Source of the DNA: Chloroflexota bacterium
Lineage (GTDB): Bacteria; Chloroflexota; Dehalococcoidia; UBA2979
Direction of reading: 5' to 3'
Assembly: GCA_003228125.1 (NCBI GenBank)
Contig: QGNP01000005.1
Location: 1-64,000 of the forward strand
DNA: 64,000 nucleotides
The first letter of the stretch is position 1. Every line of letters starts with the position of its first letter. A program made the position numbers and the translations under genes. Below are positions 16,953 to 26,982 of the stretch, in pieces. Under the pieces are notes generated by a model. It saw only the letters and a list, made by a program, of their open reading frames with translations, had not been told where the DNA came from and did not search any database.

Positions 16953-19331
16953 TTGTTTCATTTTATAAGAACTAAGCTGCCACTCATTTTAATCATTGTG
17001 ACATCTATTGTAATAGGTATCCTGCTTGGGCGGCTTTGGACTACAGACCAATCGATTCAATCATCATCAATGCAACCTCCACAGCAATCATCATCAATGC
17101 AACCTCCACAGCAATCATCATCAACACAACCAACTAATTATGATCAAAGACCAAATACATTAGGTGAAGTTATAACAACTGATTCATCATTACTGCAATT
17201 TATTAACTATACAAATTTTTCTACAGATATGATCCTTGACTATTTAAATCTTGCAGAAGCACAAATGGCTTCTAGGCAATCTTCAGTATTTGCCTTTATC
17301 TACCCAGTTGGTAAATTTATCAAAGAAGGCGGGGATTTTAATGGCTTGCCATTTAACACGCATGAGGTTGTACTTTCTGAAGAACAAATTGATGAGATAC
17401 TTGCTGAGATAGAGTATTTTTTACGTGAAGATGAGTGCATGGGTGATAATCGTGAGCGCATTGATGGTCATCTCTTTGATTATGCACAATGGCTTAAGGG
17501 TGGCGCAGATGCATCGACCATGCAGGCTCTATGCCCAAGGACTCGCATCGTTGTTATGGGAGTGCCACCAGACATGCAGCGAAATGAATATAATTTTGGA
17601 GGTTTTTTATTTCATGAATTCTACCATGCTTTTCAGCAGGATCTTGAAACAGAAGGTGAATGTCGTAAACGGACAGAACAAGATGGTTCAACCTCTAGTT
17701 GGATGATTGAAGGCGGAGCAGAATATTTTGCTCAAATGATGCTGCAAGAAACAGGCTACACAGAAGATTACAGTAGAAATGTTTTGCGTAATGCGCAGAA
17801 TGCTCTGAATGAAGCTGATGGATCGTTTAAAGTGGCTTTTAGTCGTATGCCTGATAAAGTAGGGCAAGGTATCCTTCGTTTACTTGTTGAGCGAGGCACA
17901 ATGAATGATGCATTTATATTAGATGCTAGTTATTTTCATGATTGCAAGCGAGAATTTGAATTTTCAAAGGATAATTCAGACATTATTTTTGCTCTTAATA
18001 ATTGGCATAAGATTATAGAGCGTGACGGGAAATATGATTTTGCAGACGAAGTTCTTGAAAGTAGGCCTCAGAGTCAACAAATAAGCCCTGATCAGTCCAA
18101 TAAAAAAGAATCGATACTAGATAAGATAAAAGCCATGCCCAATGCTGTTCGCACTAAAGTTGCTGGCCCGGTAGAATTACTCACCGGCCTAAATATTGGG
18201 GTTAAAGAGTTTGCCCACTGCACCAGTGATGATCAAAAAATGTGTTGGACCTGGCCCTCTGATGCACCAGCAGAATGTGTAGCCGCAGATAAAGCAGGTA
18301 TCTCTATTGGTAGAGGAGCAACGACTGAAATTTTACAGAAATATGAATATTGCTGGGAAGAGAGAACGTACCGAGAATTCGTCTCAATAGCACCATCTAA
18401 AACGATAGCCATCAAGCCCACAGCAGAACAATTGAAAAATGCTGAAGAGTTAATGAATAAAGGCTGGAAGAACCCAGTGAATACGCCTGTAACATATTAT
18501 GTGACCAAAGATTTAGACTCTAGTGTATTGGATTACATAAAGCCAGGCATGGATGCATCACAGGAGTATCTGGGAACATACGGACCATTGCGTGTATACG
18601 TGATCGGATCTGATGTTGAAGAAGCGAAGCTTGCCGCAGTTGATTTTTGCACATGGTCTTATCCAAAAGATCGAATTGATCATTGCGTACAAGATCAAGG
18701 CATCGGCATTGAAGAAATTGCATTTTATGAAGGCACTAATGGTTTTGCTCAGCATTCGAGAGATTTGGTGCGACAGGCATTTGTCATTGGCAACCCACAT
18801 CAAGGTGGGGGAAATAAAGTTGCAACACATGAATATATACACATCTATCAAAATGCACATATTCTTATCCAAGGCAACAATAGCGATGATTTGAAATGGC
18901 CCATTTGGTTTGAAGAAGGTGGAGCAGAATTTCTTGCTCTCTACCTGTGGGCTAAGAACGATCCTGACGATATCAATTTTGAGAACAGCATGCGTGAGGC
19001 ACTAGAAACGTCAAAAAGATTATCCAAAAAAGTGCCAGGTATTTTGTTAGCAGATGTTGCAACAAATAAATTACGAGATAGAACGTTCAATTATTGCGGG
19101 AATTGTATAGGCAGTATCCAATACGAGTTTGGTATCTGGGCAACAGCATATCTTGCTAATTTGACGTCGATAGATACGGTGTATAAAGAGTATATTCCAA
19201 GAGCGCATTATCTTGGATGGACTACAGCATTTGAAGAAATTTTTGGTTTGTCAGTAGATCAATTCTATCAAGATTTTGCAGACTTTTTGCTGCTAGATAC
19301 CGCTGAACAGATGAACATACTTCCAGAATGA
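16953..19331 (+). CDS. Membrane-anchored/secreted protein with two gluzincin-like HExxH...EGGAE domains
   Basis: N-terminal TM; HEFYHAFQQDL...WMIEGGAEYFAQM and HEYIHIYQNAH...WFEEGGAEFLALY. TTG start at 16953 preceded by GGGAG with 7-nt spacing; the track start at 16908 lies inside the permease gene. Confidence 0.65.
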   Translation: MFHFIRTKLPLILIIVTSIVIGILLGRLWTTDQSIQSSSMQPPQQSSSMQPPQQSSSTQPTNYDQRPNTLGEVITTDSSLLQFINYTNFSTDMILDYLNLAEAQMASRQSSVFAFIYPVGKFIKEGGDFNGLPFNTHEVVLSEEQIDEILAEIEYFLREDECMGDNRERIDGHLFDYAQWLKGGADASTMQALCPRTRIVVMGVPPDMQRNEYNFGGFLFHEFYHAFQQDLETEGECRKRTEQDGSTSSWMIEGGAEYFAQMMLQETGYTEDYSRNVLRNAQNALNEADGSFKVAFSRMPDKVGQGILRLLVERGTMNDAFILDASYFHDCKREFEFSKDNSDIIFALNNWHKIIERDGKYDFADEVLESRPQSQQISPDQSNKKESILDKIKAMPNAVRTKVAGPVELLTGLNIGVKEFAHCTSDDQKMCWTWPSDAPAECVAADKAGISIGRGATTEILQKYEYCWEERTYREFVSIAPSKTIAIKPTAEQLKNAEELMNKGWKNPVNTPVTYYVTKDLDSSVLDYIKPGMDASQEYLGTYGPLRVYVIGSDVEEAKLAAVDFCTWSYPKDRIDHCVQDQGIGIEEIAFYEGTNGFAQHSRDLVRQAFVIGNPHQGGGNKVATHEYIHIYQNAHILIQGNNSDDLKWPIWFEEGGAEFLALYLWAKNDPDDINFENSMREALETSKRLSKKVPGILLADVATNKLRDRTFNYCGNCIGSIQYEFGIWATAYLANLTSIDTVYKEYIPRAHYLGWTTAFEEIFGLSVDQFYQDFADFLLLDTAEQMNILPE
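17058..17132 (+). repeat. 27-bp tandem repeat (about 2.8 copies) encoding QSSSMQPPQ
   Basis: CAATCATCATCAATGCAACCTCCACAG x2 plus a partial third copy ending CAACACAACCA. Confidence 0.95.
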
Positions 19332-20011
19332 ACTTTGATATTATTCGAACAAATAGAAAAAAATCTGTGAGTATCGAAGTTAATGATGGAATCGTTAAAG
19401 TGAGAGTGCCTAAAAATTTATCTGAAAAAAAAATACAAACTATCATTAATGATCGTTTGGCTTGGATTGAAAAAAAAATCGATGAGCAATCAAAGCAAGT
19501 CATTGATATGCCTAAGCAGTATGTCGATGGTGAATTTTTTTCATATTTAGGCGATGAATATCAGTTACAAATTATAGAAGATAGCCACGAACATATTGTA
19601 TTAAATGAAAAATATCTGCAAGTAATGCTTCCTATGATTAGCCATATTGATGACATAAGTAAACATGTATCTTCTTTACTCACAAAATGGTACGAACAAC
19701 AAGCATTGTCTATTTTGACTAAAAAAACAAAAAAGTTTGGAGATGTGATTAATAATAGGCCTGCTTCAATTAAAATTCGTGATTATAAGTCACGGTGGGG
19801 ATCATGCTCTAGCAAGGGTGTCATTACTTATAATTGGCGCATTATTATTGGACCTGAGCATGTTGTTGATTATGTTGTCGTACATGAATTATCTCATTTA
19901 TTAGAACACAATCATTCTAAATCTTTTTGGAAATGCGTTGAGCAGTTATTTCCTGATTATAAAAATAGTCGTAAATGGTTAAAAATTAATGGTCAAAAAT
20001 TACGAATTTAA
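19328..20011 (+). CDS. YgjP-like (M48/DUF45, SprT-like) metallopeptidase
   Basis: 227 aa; YKSRWGSCSSKGVITYNWRIIIGPEHVVDYVVVHELSHLLEHNHSKSFW. Confidence 0.92.
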   Translation: MNFDIIRTNRKKSVSIEVNDGIVKVRVPKNLSEKKIQTIINDRLAWIEKKIDEQSKQVIDMPKQYVDGEFFSYLGDEYQLQIIEDSHEHIVLNEKYLQVMLPMISHIDDISKHVSSLLTKWYEQQALSILTKKTKKFGDVINNRPASIKIRDYKSRWGSCSSKGVITYNWRIIIGPEHVVDYVVVHELSHLLEHNHSKSFWKCVEQLFPDYKNSRKWLKINGQKLRI

Positions 20012-20098
20012 TTTAATCTAAAATATTATTTTTATCGGAGAGTTTAATAAAATACTATATTTTACTGTCCATTTGTTATATTCTATATTTTATGGTTT

Positions 20099-20174
<76 letters not shown>

Positions 20175-20213
20175 TGTTTTTAAAAATTAATATAGATCCC
20201 AAGTCATTTTTAT

Positions 20214-21467
20214 ATGTATATTAATTTAATGAAGAGAATCGCCCTTTTTATTTCATTTGCTGTACTACTATCTTCTTGCTCTGAAGAGAATAAGGCTCTA
20301 TACAATTATCCAACAACAAGCCAGCAAACTCAAACTAAAGATGCAGCAAGTTGTGAGTCTTTATTTGTGAACGCAAAAGAAATAGATGCAGATGATTATT
20401 TTACAAAATTACGTAATGAAGCATTAGATGAGCCATATTGGCGAGATACATATTGGTTTAAAGCTGATAACGGCAAGGTTGCAAAAAATGGTCCAAGGAT
20501 GATATGGGTTTATGAAGCAGCTTTGAATGTTGCTTTAAATTATGTGCCACCTGCAGCTCAAGAGGGGTCTTTTATAGACTTTGAAGGAAGGCAACTGCTC
20601 TGGGATGATTATTTAGCTTTTAAACAATCACTCTGTGATGCATATTATGAAGAAGATACGAAAAGAAGAATGATAATTAATTTAGAAATACTATTTGATT
20701 ATGAAATCAATGAATTTCATGCATCAAACTGGCCAATTGCGTTTGAGTATATTGAAACTGGACCGAAGGTAATTCAACCGGTTAGTCCGCCAGGTCTTGA
20801 GTATTACACCAAGTATATCGCAGGTGGTGGAGTCATGGTGACAGCAGGGTCCGACATGCCTGATGCAGCATTACTGGCAGCACGTGAATCTATATTGTAC
20901 CTGACTTCAGCACGTCCTGAATTTCGACAAATATTACAAGACAATGAAGTACGTATTGGACTCTTTATTGAAACTGCAGATGATCTACCTGAATTTACAG
21001 ACACTAATGAAGAAGGCGGCTTTGCAATGGGAGCTCCTGATAGCCTGATGACTGCTGCTGGATTATGGCAATGTTGGGATAACAATAACAGTAAAGGTGC
21101 TAGCCCTGGAGGCAATCCAGTCATCCATGAATTAGTGCACACGATGAACCATATTGTTTTTGAGTCAATAAATGAAATATATTTTTATGAACGTATTTAT
21201 GATATTGCCTTAGCATCCATACAGAATGGAATTTTTTATACTGGCTTTGATCAAAATTTACCAGAGGGCCAAAAACAAGACATGACAAATTTCATAGGAG
21301 AGTTTTGGGCAATATCTGTTGAAGGATATATTATGGATGGTGGGCCAGCCTTTAAGAATTCTCATTATAGCCGTGATTGGATTAAAGAGAATGATCCAGA
21401 TGTCTATGACTTGATAACTAGATATTTTCCTACTGAAAAATGGAATTATAGTGAACAGTGCAGGTAA
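20214..21467 (+). CDS. Putative lipoprotein with HELVH metallopeptidase-like motif
   Basis: MKRIALFISFAVLLSSCSEENK (lipobox LSSC, probably starting at the second Met) and PVIHELVHTMNHIVF...NFIGEFWAISVEGYI. Confidence 0.65.
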   Translation: MYINLMKRIALFISFAVLLSSCSEENKALYNYPTTSQQTQTKDAASCESLFVNAKEIDADDYFTKLRNEALDEPYWRDTYWFKADNGKVAKNGPRMIWVYEAALNVALNYVPPAAQEGSFIDFEGRQLLWDDYLAFKQSLCDAYYEEDTKRRMIINLEILFDYEINEFHASNWPIAFEYIETGPKVIQPVSPPGLEYYTKYIAGGGVMVTAGSDMPDAALLAARESILYLTSARPEFRQILQDNEVRIGLFIETADDLPEFTDTNEEGGFAMGAPDSLMTAAGLWQCWDNNNSKGASPGGNPVIHELVHTMNHIVFESINEIYFYERIYDIALASIQNGIFYTGFDQNLPEGQKQDMTNFIGEFWAISVEGYIMDGGPAFKNSHYSRDWIKENDPDVYDLITRYFPTEKWNYSEQCR

Positions 21468-21531
21468 TATGTTATCAATGAATAATGAAATATCGTATCT
21501 ATGTGCATAACTCATAAATTATAGGAAAAGA

Positions 21532-22377
21532 ATGAATTGGAAAAAATACGAAGATAACGCAATCTCTTGGAACATTGATCACGTGAACATGATGTTAACT
21601 AAAAGAAATCAAATAAATCACTTTCGTTTAAAACCTCAAATATGCATTACGAAAGCATCTGGTGAACAAATTTGGGAAAACGAGCATAGTGATAAAAAGG
21701 CTAAGCTCATTGAATATGTGCTATCTGCTGAGAAATATAATCCTGCTGCTGAACTTGCTCGAGTCTATGAATTAGTTTTAATGCAGGTTGCTACAGCTAA
21801 TAGGAGTCGTGATATGGCAGATGCATACATACAAATGGTTGCAGAAGTTATGCATATTGAAACTAAAAATAGTCCTATGACAGAATTTAAACGAATACAT
21901 AATATTGATAATGGAATTATTTTAGTTGAAACACTGAATTGGATTAATAAATGGGGGATAATTACTGATACAGCAATTGGTCGCAGAGAAATGGAATGCA
22001 AGGACTATTTACTTATTGCAAAAAGATTTTATGATTATTATGCACATCGGGGCAAATTGAATTCTAGAGAATTAAAAGAAATTAATCACGGTATTCAATC
22101 TAATTGTAATGTCGGAATTTTTAGAGACGACATGTTGCAAACAGAAACAGATTTTGGATTTCAACCTAAAAATATTCTTGGCTTTTTATGGATTACATTA
22201 GGCAAAGATCTTGGAACTCCTACGTTATTTAAGAGGTGTAAAAGAGAATTGTGTGGACGAATTTTTGGATCTCAATTAATGAAGGATAACTTATTTTGTT
22301 CAATAAACTGTACTAATTCCGAGGCAGATGATTTAAGCAGCATGTCAATGAATTCAATATTTGATCGTAAAAATTAA
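21532..22377 (+). CDS. CGNR-like zinc-finger family protein (paralog D)
   Basis: 281 aa; ILGFLWITLGKDLGTPTLFKRCKRELCGRIFGSQLMKDNLFCSINCTN parallels the LLGALW...C..C...CS..C tail of A and B. Confidence 0.55.
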   Translation: MNWKKYEDNAISWNIDHVNMMLTKRNQINHFRLKPQICITKASGEQIWENEHSDKKAKLIEYVLSAEKYNPAAELARVYELVLMQVATANRSRDMADAYIQMVAEVMHIETKNSPMTEFKRIHNIDNGIILVETLNWINKWGIITDTAIGRREMECKDYLLIAKRFYDYYAHRGKLNSRELKEINHGIQSNCNVGIFRDDMLQTETDFGFQPKNILGFLWITLGKDLGTPTLFKRCKRELCGRIFGSQLMKDNLFCSINCTNSEADDLSSMSMNSIFDRKN

Positions 22378-22474
22378 AAAAAGCATGGACTATCTAGAAA
22401 AGTTATTTAAGATTACTTTAGAGATGCTCATTATTAGTAAATAGTAATAGAATTTTAGATGGAAGAAATGTTTA

Positions 22475-23317
22475 ATGATTTACTTAGTTAAAGGTTCTAA
22501 AAAACGAGTAGGTGTTTCAACTATTTGTATCGGACTTGCTGCCCTTTTAAATGAATCCAGTAAATCTGTTTCACTTTTACGTCTTGGTGATGATGATGGA
22601 GCACATGATGATGCTCGCATGTTTGCTGATATTGATTTTGCACAATCATCAGGTGCGCCTTTGTTAGTTAATGAATTTGAAGAGCTAGTAACTAAAAACA
22701 GTAAAGATATATATATTGTTGAAGCATCTTCTACTTTAAAGATGCCAGATGTAGATGATTTATTTACTATACTCGTCACTGATGATATTAAATTAGTTAC
22801 TGGCAAATATGATTTACTTATTCATAATCATGCAAAGAAAGAAAGCAAATATACAATTGTAGAAAATGCTATTCTTGCTGCAACAAATTTAGAAACTATT
22901 TTAAATATTGTTAATGCCCAAATGATTTCTTCAGGTGGAAAACCTGATAAAAAATATATTGAAAATGTTCTTATTGGACCTATTTCTCATGATGCAACAG
23001 ATTCATCTTATTTTGAAAAATTTAACAATAAATTAATAGTTACTCGTTCTGAAAAAGTAGATCTTGCTCTAGGGGCATTGGCTACTAAAGTAGAATGCTT
23101 GCTTCTTTGCGGTGGCAATGAACCTAGTCCGATTCTCATTGATAGAGTGCTAGGAGCACCTGAAACAACACTTGCTTTAACTGAAATGACAACAACAGAA
23201 GCAATTGAAAAAATTGGTTCTGTAATCGGAACTGAGCCAATTGTAAGTAATAAAAAGATTTTAGAAGCAGTAGAATGTTTTAAAAATGCAGTCGAGCTTT
23301 CAGATATTACCCACTAA
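22475..23317 (+). CDS. DRTGG-domain / Pta N-terminal-like (BioD-like P-loop) protein
   Basis: 280 aa; degraded BioD-like N-terminus (VKGSKKRVGVSTICIGLA) and ENVLIGPISHDATDSSYFEKFNNKLIVTRSEKVDLALGAL. Confidence 0.6.
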   Translation: MIYLVKGSKKRVGVSTICIGLAALLNESSKSVSLLRLGDDDGAHDDARMFADIDFAQSSGAPLLVNEFEELVTKNSKDIYIVEASSTLKMPDVDDLFTILVTDDIKLVTGKYDLLIHNHAKKESKYTIVENAILAATNLETILNIVNAQMISSGGKPDKKYIENVLIGPISHDATDSSYFEKFNNKLIVTRSEKVDLALGALATKVECLLLCGGNEPSPILIDRVLGAPETTLALTEMTTTEAIEKIGSVIGTEPIVSNKKILEAVECFKNAVELSDITH

Positions 23318-25520
23318 TTATTTCTAATGGAGCATGAGAAGCGAGTAGTTTTTTGAGACCTTTTTCTTTAAATGCTATAGTTAGCTGCTGATCATCACTT
23401 CTTTCTTCAATTGAAATGATAATGCCTGCACCAAAAATATTATGATTAACTTTCATTCCTGAAATAAAGTGTTCTTCGCGTTTTTGAATCAAAATTTTTT
23501 TACGTTCTGCAATAAAATTTTTATGATAGTTATCTTTATGCGACATTGATGGAGATGACTTCATTGTTTTTGTAAATGGGTCTAAAAATCTTGAAGGCTT
23601 TGCTGAACGGGATGATCCGGCAATAAATCTATTTTTTGCCGATGATATATATAGTTTTATTTTTGCACGAGTAACACCCACATATAATATTCTGCGTTCT
23701 TCTTCAATATCATCTTTGCTGTCCAATGACATCATGTGTGGCAACAACCCCTCTTCAACACCTGGAAGAAAGACTATTGGAAATTCAAGCCCTTTTGCAC
23801 TATGAAGAGTAGTTAATGTTATGGCATTTGTTTCTTCTTCTTTTACATCAGAGACATCTGCTACTAATGATAAATCGTGTAAAAATTCTACTAATGGTTC
23901 ATCTGAACCTTTTGTGTCGTATTCTTGTGCGATACTGATTAATTCATTAATATTTTCAATTTTTGAATTTTGTTGTTCTATGGTCATTGCATCCTGATTA
24001 AGAACAGTGTTTTTGTAATTAGTAAGTTTCATTACTGATTCAATAGTTTGCGCTATAGATTGCTCACTAACTGATTGTTGTAAAGCATCATAAATATTTA
24101 AAAATTCTTTTAAGCCATTAAGTGTCTTGGTTCTAATTTTCCAGAGTGGCTCTTTCTTGGTTAAATTTTCTGCAGTATTGTTAGTAATTTGCAATCTAAT
24201 TTCTTCAATCAGTAGGTGATTTGATTCATCAGCATATTTTATAAGTCTTGATAAAGACTCTTTGCCAATGCCCCTTGTTGGAGTATTAATGATCCTAGTG
24301 AATGCCACTGAATCATTTTTATTTTGTAAAATTCTTAGATATGCCAGGATATCTTTAATTTCTTTTCTTTCATAAAAACGTAGCCCTCCAACAATTTTGT
24401 ATTGAATATTTTTGACTAATAATGCTTCTTCAATTATTCTTGATTGCGCATTTGTTCTGTACATTATTGCAATATCTTTTGGTTCTGCTTTTTGTGACTT
24501 AGTATAGTCAATAATTGTTTTTGCAATATAATCTCCTTCATCTTCACCTTGTTCAAAATTTTGAAACTCTACAGCATCACCGATTTTATTATTTGTCCAT
24601 ATTTCTCTTTGTATTCTATCCGTAGAATTTTGAATTATATTACTTGCTACTTCTAAGATTGATTTTGTAGACCGATAATTTTGTTCTAATAAAACTAATT
24701 TATGTAACGGATGATCATTTTGAAATTTAGTCAAGTTTTCTATTTGTGCCGAACGCCATGAATATATAGATTGGTCTGGATCTCCTACAACGGTTATGTT
24801 TTTATGAACAGATGAGAGGAGTTTACTGATTTCATATTGCAACAAATTAGTATCCTGAAATTCATCAATTAACACATGGTGATATTTGCTACTTATGTCT
24901 TTTCTAATATTTTCTGAACTTAATAATAATTGATAACAATAGATTAAAAGATCATCAAAATCTAAAGCATTATTTTTTGTTAAAGAATTTTGATATTTGT
25001 ATGCAATTTCATTTATTTTTCTTTCGTATGCGCTTGGCTGAAATTCTTCTATTAGTTGATTAGTTAATTTTTTGTTTTTATTTTTTGATATTTTATTAAT
25101 TATTTTGTAAGGATTATATATTTGTGTATTTAAATTTTCTTCTATAAGAATTGTTTTAATTAATGAACGTTGGTCATCTCCATCATAGATTGTAAAATTA
25201 TTATTAATATTGATATGCTTCCCATACTTTCGTAATATGAGTGCACAAAGAGAATGGAATGTTCCAATATTTAAACCAGAACGTTTTTTTTGAATTAAAA
25301 CTTCAACTCTTTCTTGCATTTCATTTGCGGCTTTTTTTGTAAATGTTGCTGCAAATATATTGCTTGGATGGATATTTTTATTCTGTATTAAATGTGTAAT
25401 TTTATTTGCAATGACTCTTGTTTTTCCTGAACCAGGACCTGCTAGAATCATTAGTTGTCCACCTTCATATTCAACAGCCTCTTGTTGTGCAAGGTTAAGA
25501 TCAAAATTTTCGATTGACAT
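23307..25520 (-). CDS. pcrA: UvrD/PcrA-type superfamily 1 DNA helicase
   Basis: 737 aa; LNLAQQEAVEYEGGQLMILAGPGSGKTRVIANKI, DEFQDTN, GDPDQSIYSWRSA, EEERRILYVGVTRAK. Confidence 0.95.
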   Translation of the reverse strand: MSIENFDLNLAQQEAVEYEGGQLMILAGPGSGKTRVIANKITHLIQNKNIHPSNIFAATFTKKAANEMQERVEVLIQKKRSGLNIGTFHSLCALILRKYGKHININNNFTIYDGDDQRSLIKTILIEENLNTQIYNPYKIINKISKNKNKKLTNQLIEEFQPSAYERKINEIAYKYQNSLTKNNALDFDDLLIYCYQLLLSSENIRKDISSKYHHVLIDEFQDTNLLQYEISKLLSSVHKNITVVGDPDQSIYSWRSAQIENLTKFQNDHPLHKLVLLEQNYRSTKSILEVASNIIQNSTDRIQREIWTNNKIGDAVEFQNFEQGEDEGDYIAKTIIDYTKSQKAEPKDIAIMYRTNAQSRIIEEALLVKNIQYKIVGGLRFYERKEIKDILAYLRILQNKNDSVAFTRIINTPTRGIGKESLSRLIKYADESNHLLIEEIRLQITNNTAENLTKKEPLWKIRTKTLNGLKEFLNIYDALQQSVSEQSIAQTIESVMKLTNYKNTVLNQDAMTIEQQNSKIENINELISIAQEYDTKGSDEPLVEFLHDLSLVADVSDVKEEETNAITLTTLHSAKGLEFPIVFLPGVEEGLLPHMMSLDSKDDIEEERRILYVGVTRAKIKLYISSAKNRFIAGSSRSAKPSRFLDPFTKTMKSSPSMSHKDNYHKNFIAERKKILIQKREEHFISGMKVNHNIFGAGIIISIEERSDDQQLTIAFKEKGLKKLLASHAPLEIISG

Positions 25521-25625
25521 GAGTGTTTGTTTTCTTTTTTTAACTGGAAATATTTAATCATTGATGATAAAAGAAAACTAGTGTTTCTTAATTATTCATT
25601 TGATAATATTTAAAAGGAGTCTATT

Positions 25626-26282
25626 TTGGAATTATTAGATGGCATTTTAAGCGAAGCAATGCAATCGATTATCAAGTATATTGGTATCGGTATGATATTT
25701 TATTCTCTTCTTATTTGGTTTGCCTCTATTGTTTGGGCAATAAGAGATATTTCCAACAGAACACGTGATCCTGTGGCTATATTTATTGCTATGTCAATTA
25801 CATTATTCCTACCTTTTATTGGTCTGCCAATATACTTTATTCTGCGTCCATCATCAACTTTAGTGGATACTTTTGAAAACAGATTACAAGAACAGTTATT
25901 AGTTGCAGAAATGCATAACTTAGATATCTGTTCTAATTTGAGGTGCAAGCGACCATTGAAAGAAAATTGGATTACATGCGTATACTGCGGAGAGCAACAA
26001 CGGAGTCTTTGCGTACGTATTGATTGCAATACAGTGATCTCAAATAAATGGATGCATTGTCCTAAATGTGGAACTTCTACACCTACTATGAAAAGCCATA
26101 TTCAAGCAAAAGAATCGCAAGCTGTTAATAGAAAGGCTTCAATGCGAACATCTTCTAATTTAGCAAATTCAAATAAGCAATTGAAAAGTAAAAAAACATT
26201 TACTAGTATCAAAGAGAGTACAGCTCTTTTTTCAGCTAAAATAGAAAATATTATTAGAAAACAAACTAAATCTAAAAAATAA
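25626..26282 (+). CDS. PLDc_N-like membrane protein with double zinc ribbon
   Basis: TTG start; two TM segments with SIVWAIRDISNRTRDP, then CSNLRC..CVYCG..CVRIDC..CPKCG. Confidence 0.7.
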   Translation: MELLDGILSEAMQSIIKYIGIGMIFYSLLIWFASIVWAIRDISNRTRDPVAIFIAMSITLFLPFIGLPIYFILRPSSTLVDTFENRLQEQLLVAEMHNLDICSNLRCKRPLKENWITCVYCGEQQRSLCVRIDCNTVISNKWMHCPKCGTSTPTMKSHIQAKESQAVNRKASMRTSSNLANSNKQLKSKKTFTSIKESTALFSAKIENIIRKQTKSKK

Positions 26283-26295
26283 TATTAATCAAAAA

Positions 26296-26880
26296 TTACT
26301 GTAAAGATTCCTTAAGTTTACTGACAAATTCCTGAAGAGTTAAGTGTCTCCATGATTCTGCATGTAACGATATTTCTTTACGAAATGCTTTCATTGCAGC
26401 ATCTTTTATTTCGCCCTCATTAGGCACATTGGAAAGATGCTTGTCTCTGAGTTCAGACATTTTGTTATTAGCTTCTTCTGGTCTTTCAATCCAATGAAAT
26501 AAATAGTTTAGGTCTTTATCATAAAAAATGATTGTAGGAATTGATTGAAATTCTCCATTAAGAAATTCTGACATAATATCCTGATTGTCATCTCTCACTA
26601 AATATCTAACTTCGATTTTTGTGTTTTCAGTTATTTTAGCCAAAACAGGCAATCCTCGCCAAACATCAGGACACCATTCTTCGCCTAAAATTAGAATTTT
26701 TAGACCATTTGCATTACCAATTTCTTGAAATTCTTTTAATAATGATTCTTCTGGTACATAGTCTTTGTAATGTTGAGTAAATTGGTCCTGGCGGCTATTG
26801 ATGCTCTCTATCCACTCATTAAAAGACTTTGCTCCTTTTGAAAATCTATCAACTGTTACTGCTGTATTTATGCTTGCCAT
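26296..26880 (-). CDS. Thioredoxin family protein with monothiol WCPDV motif
   Basis: 194 aa; LKILILGEEWCPDVWRGLPVLAKI. Confidence 0.8.
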   Translation of the reverse strand: MASINTAVTVDRFSKGAKSFNEWIESINSRQDQFTQHYKDYVPEESLLKEFQEIGNANGLKILILGEEWCPDVWRGLPVLAKITENTKIEVRYLVRDDNQDIMSEFLNGEFQSIPTIIFYDKDLNYLFHWIERPEEANNKMSELRDKHLSNVPNEGEIKDAAMKAFRKEISLHAESWRHLTLQEFVSKLKESLQ

Positions 26881-26982
26881 TAGTTGCTCGCTATTCTTAA
26901 TATTATTTAATTACATTTGATAAAAATTATTTATATTATGATATCAAATTTTTTGTTAATCTAGTTCTAATCAGATTTTTTT

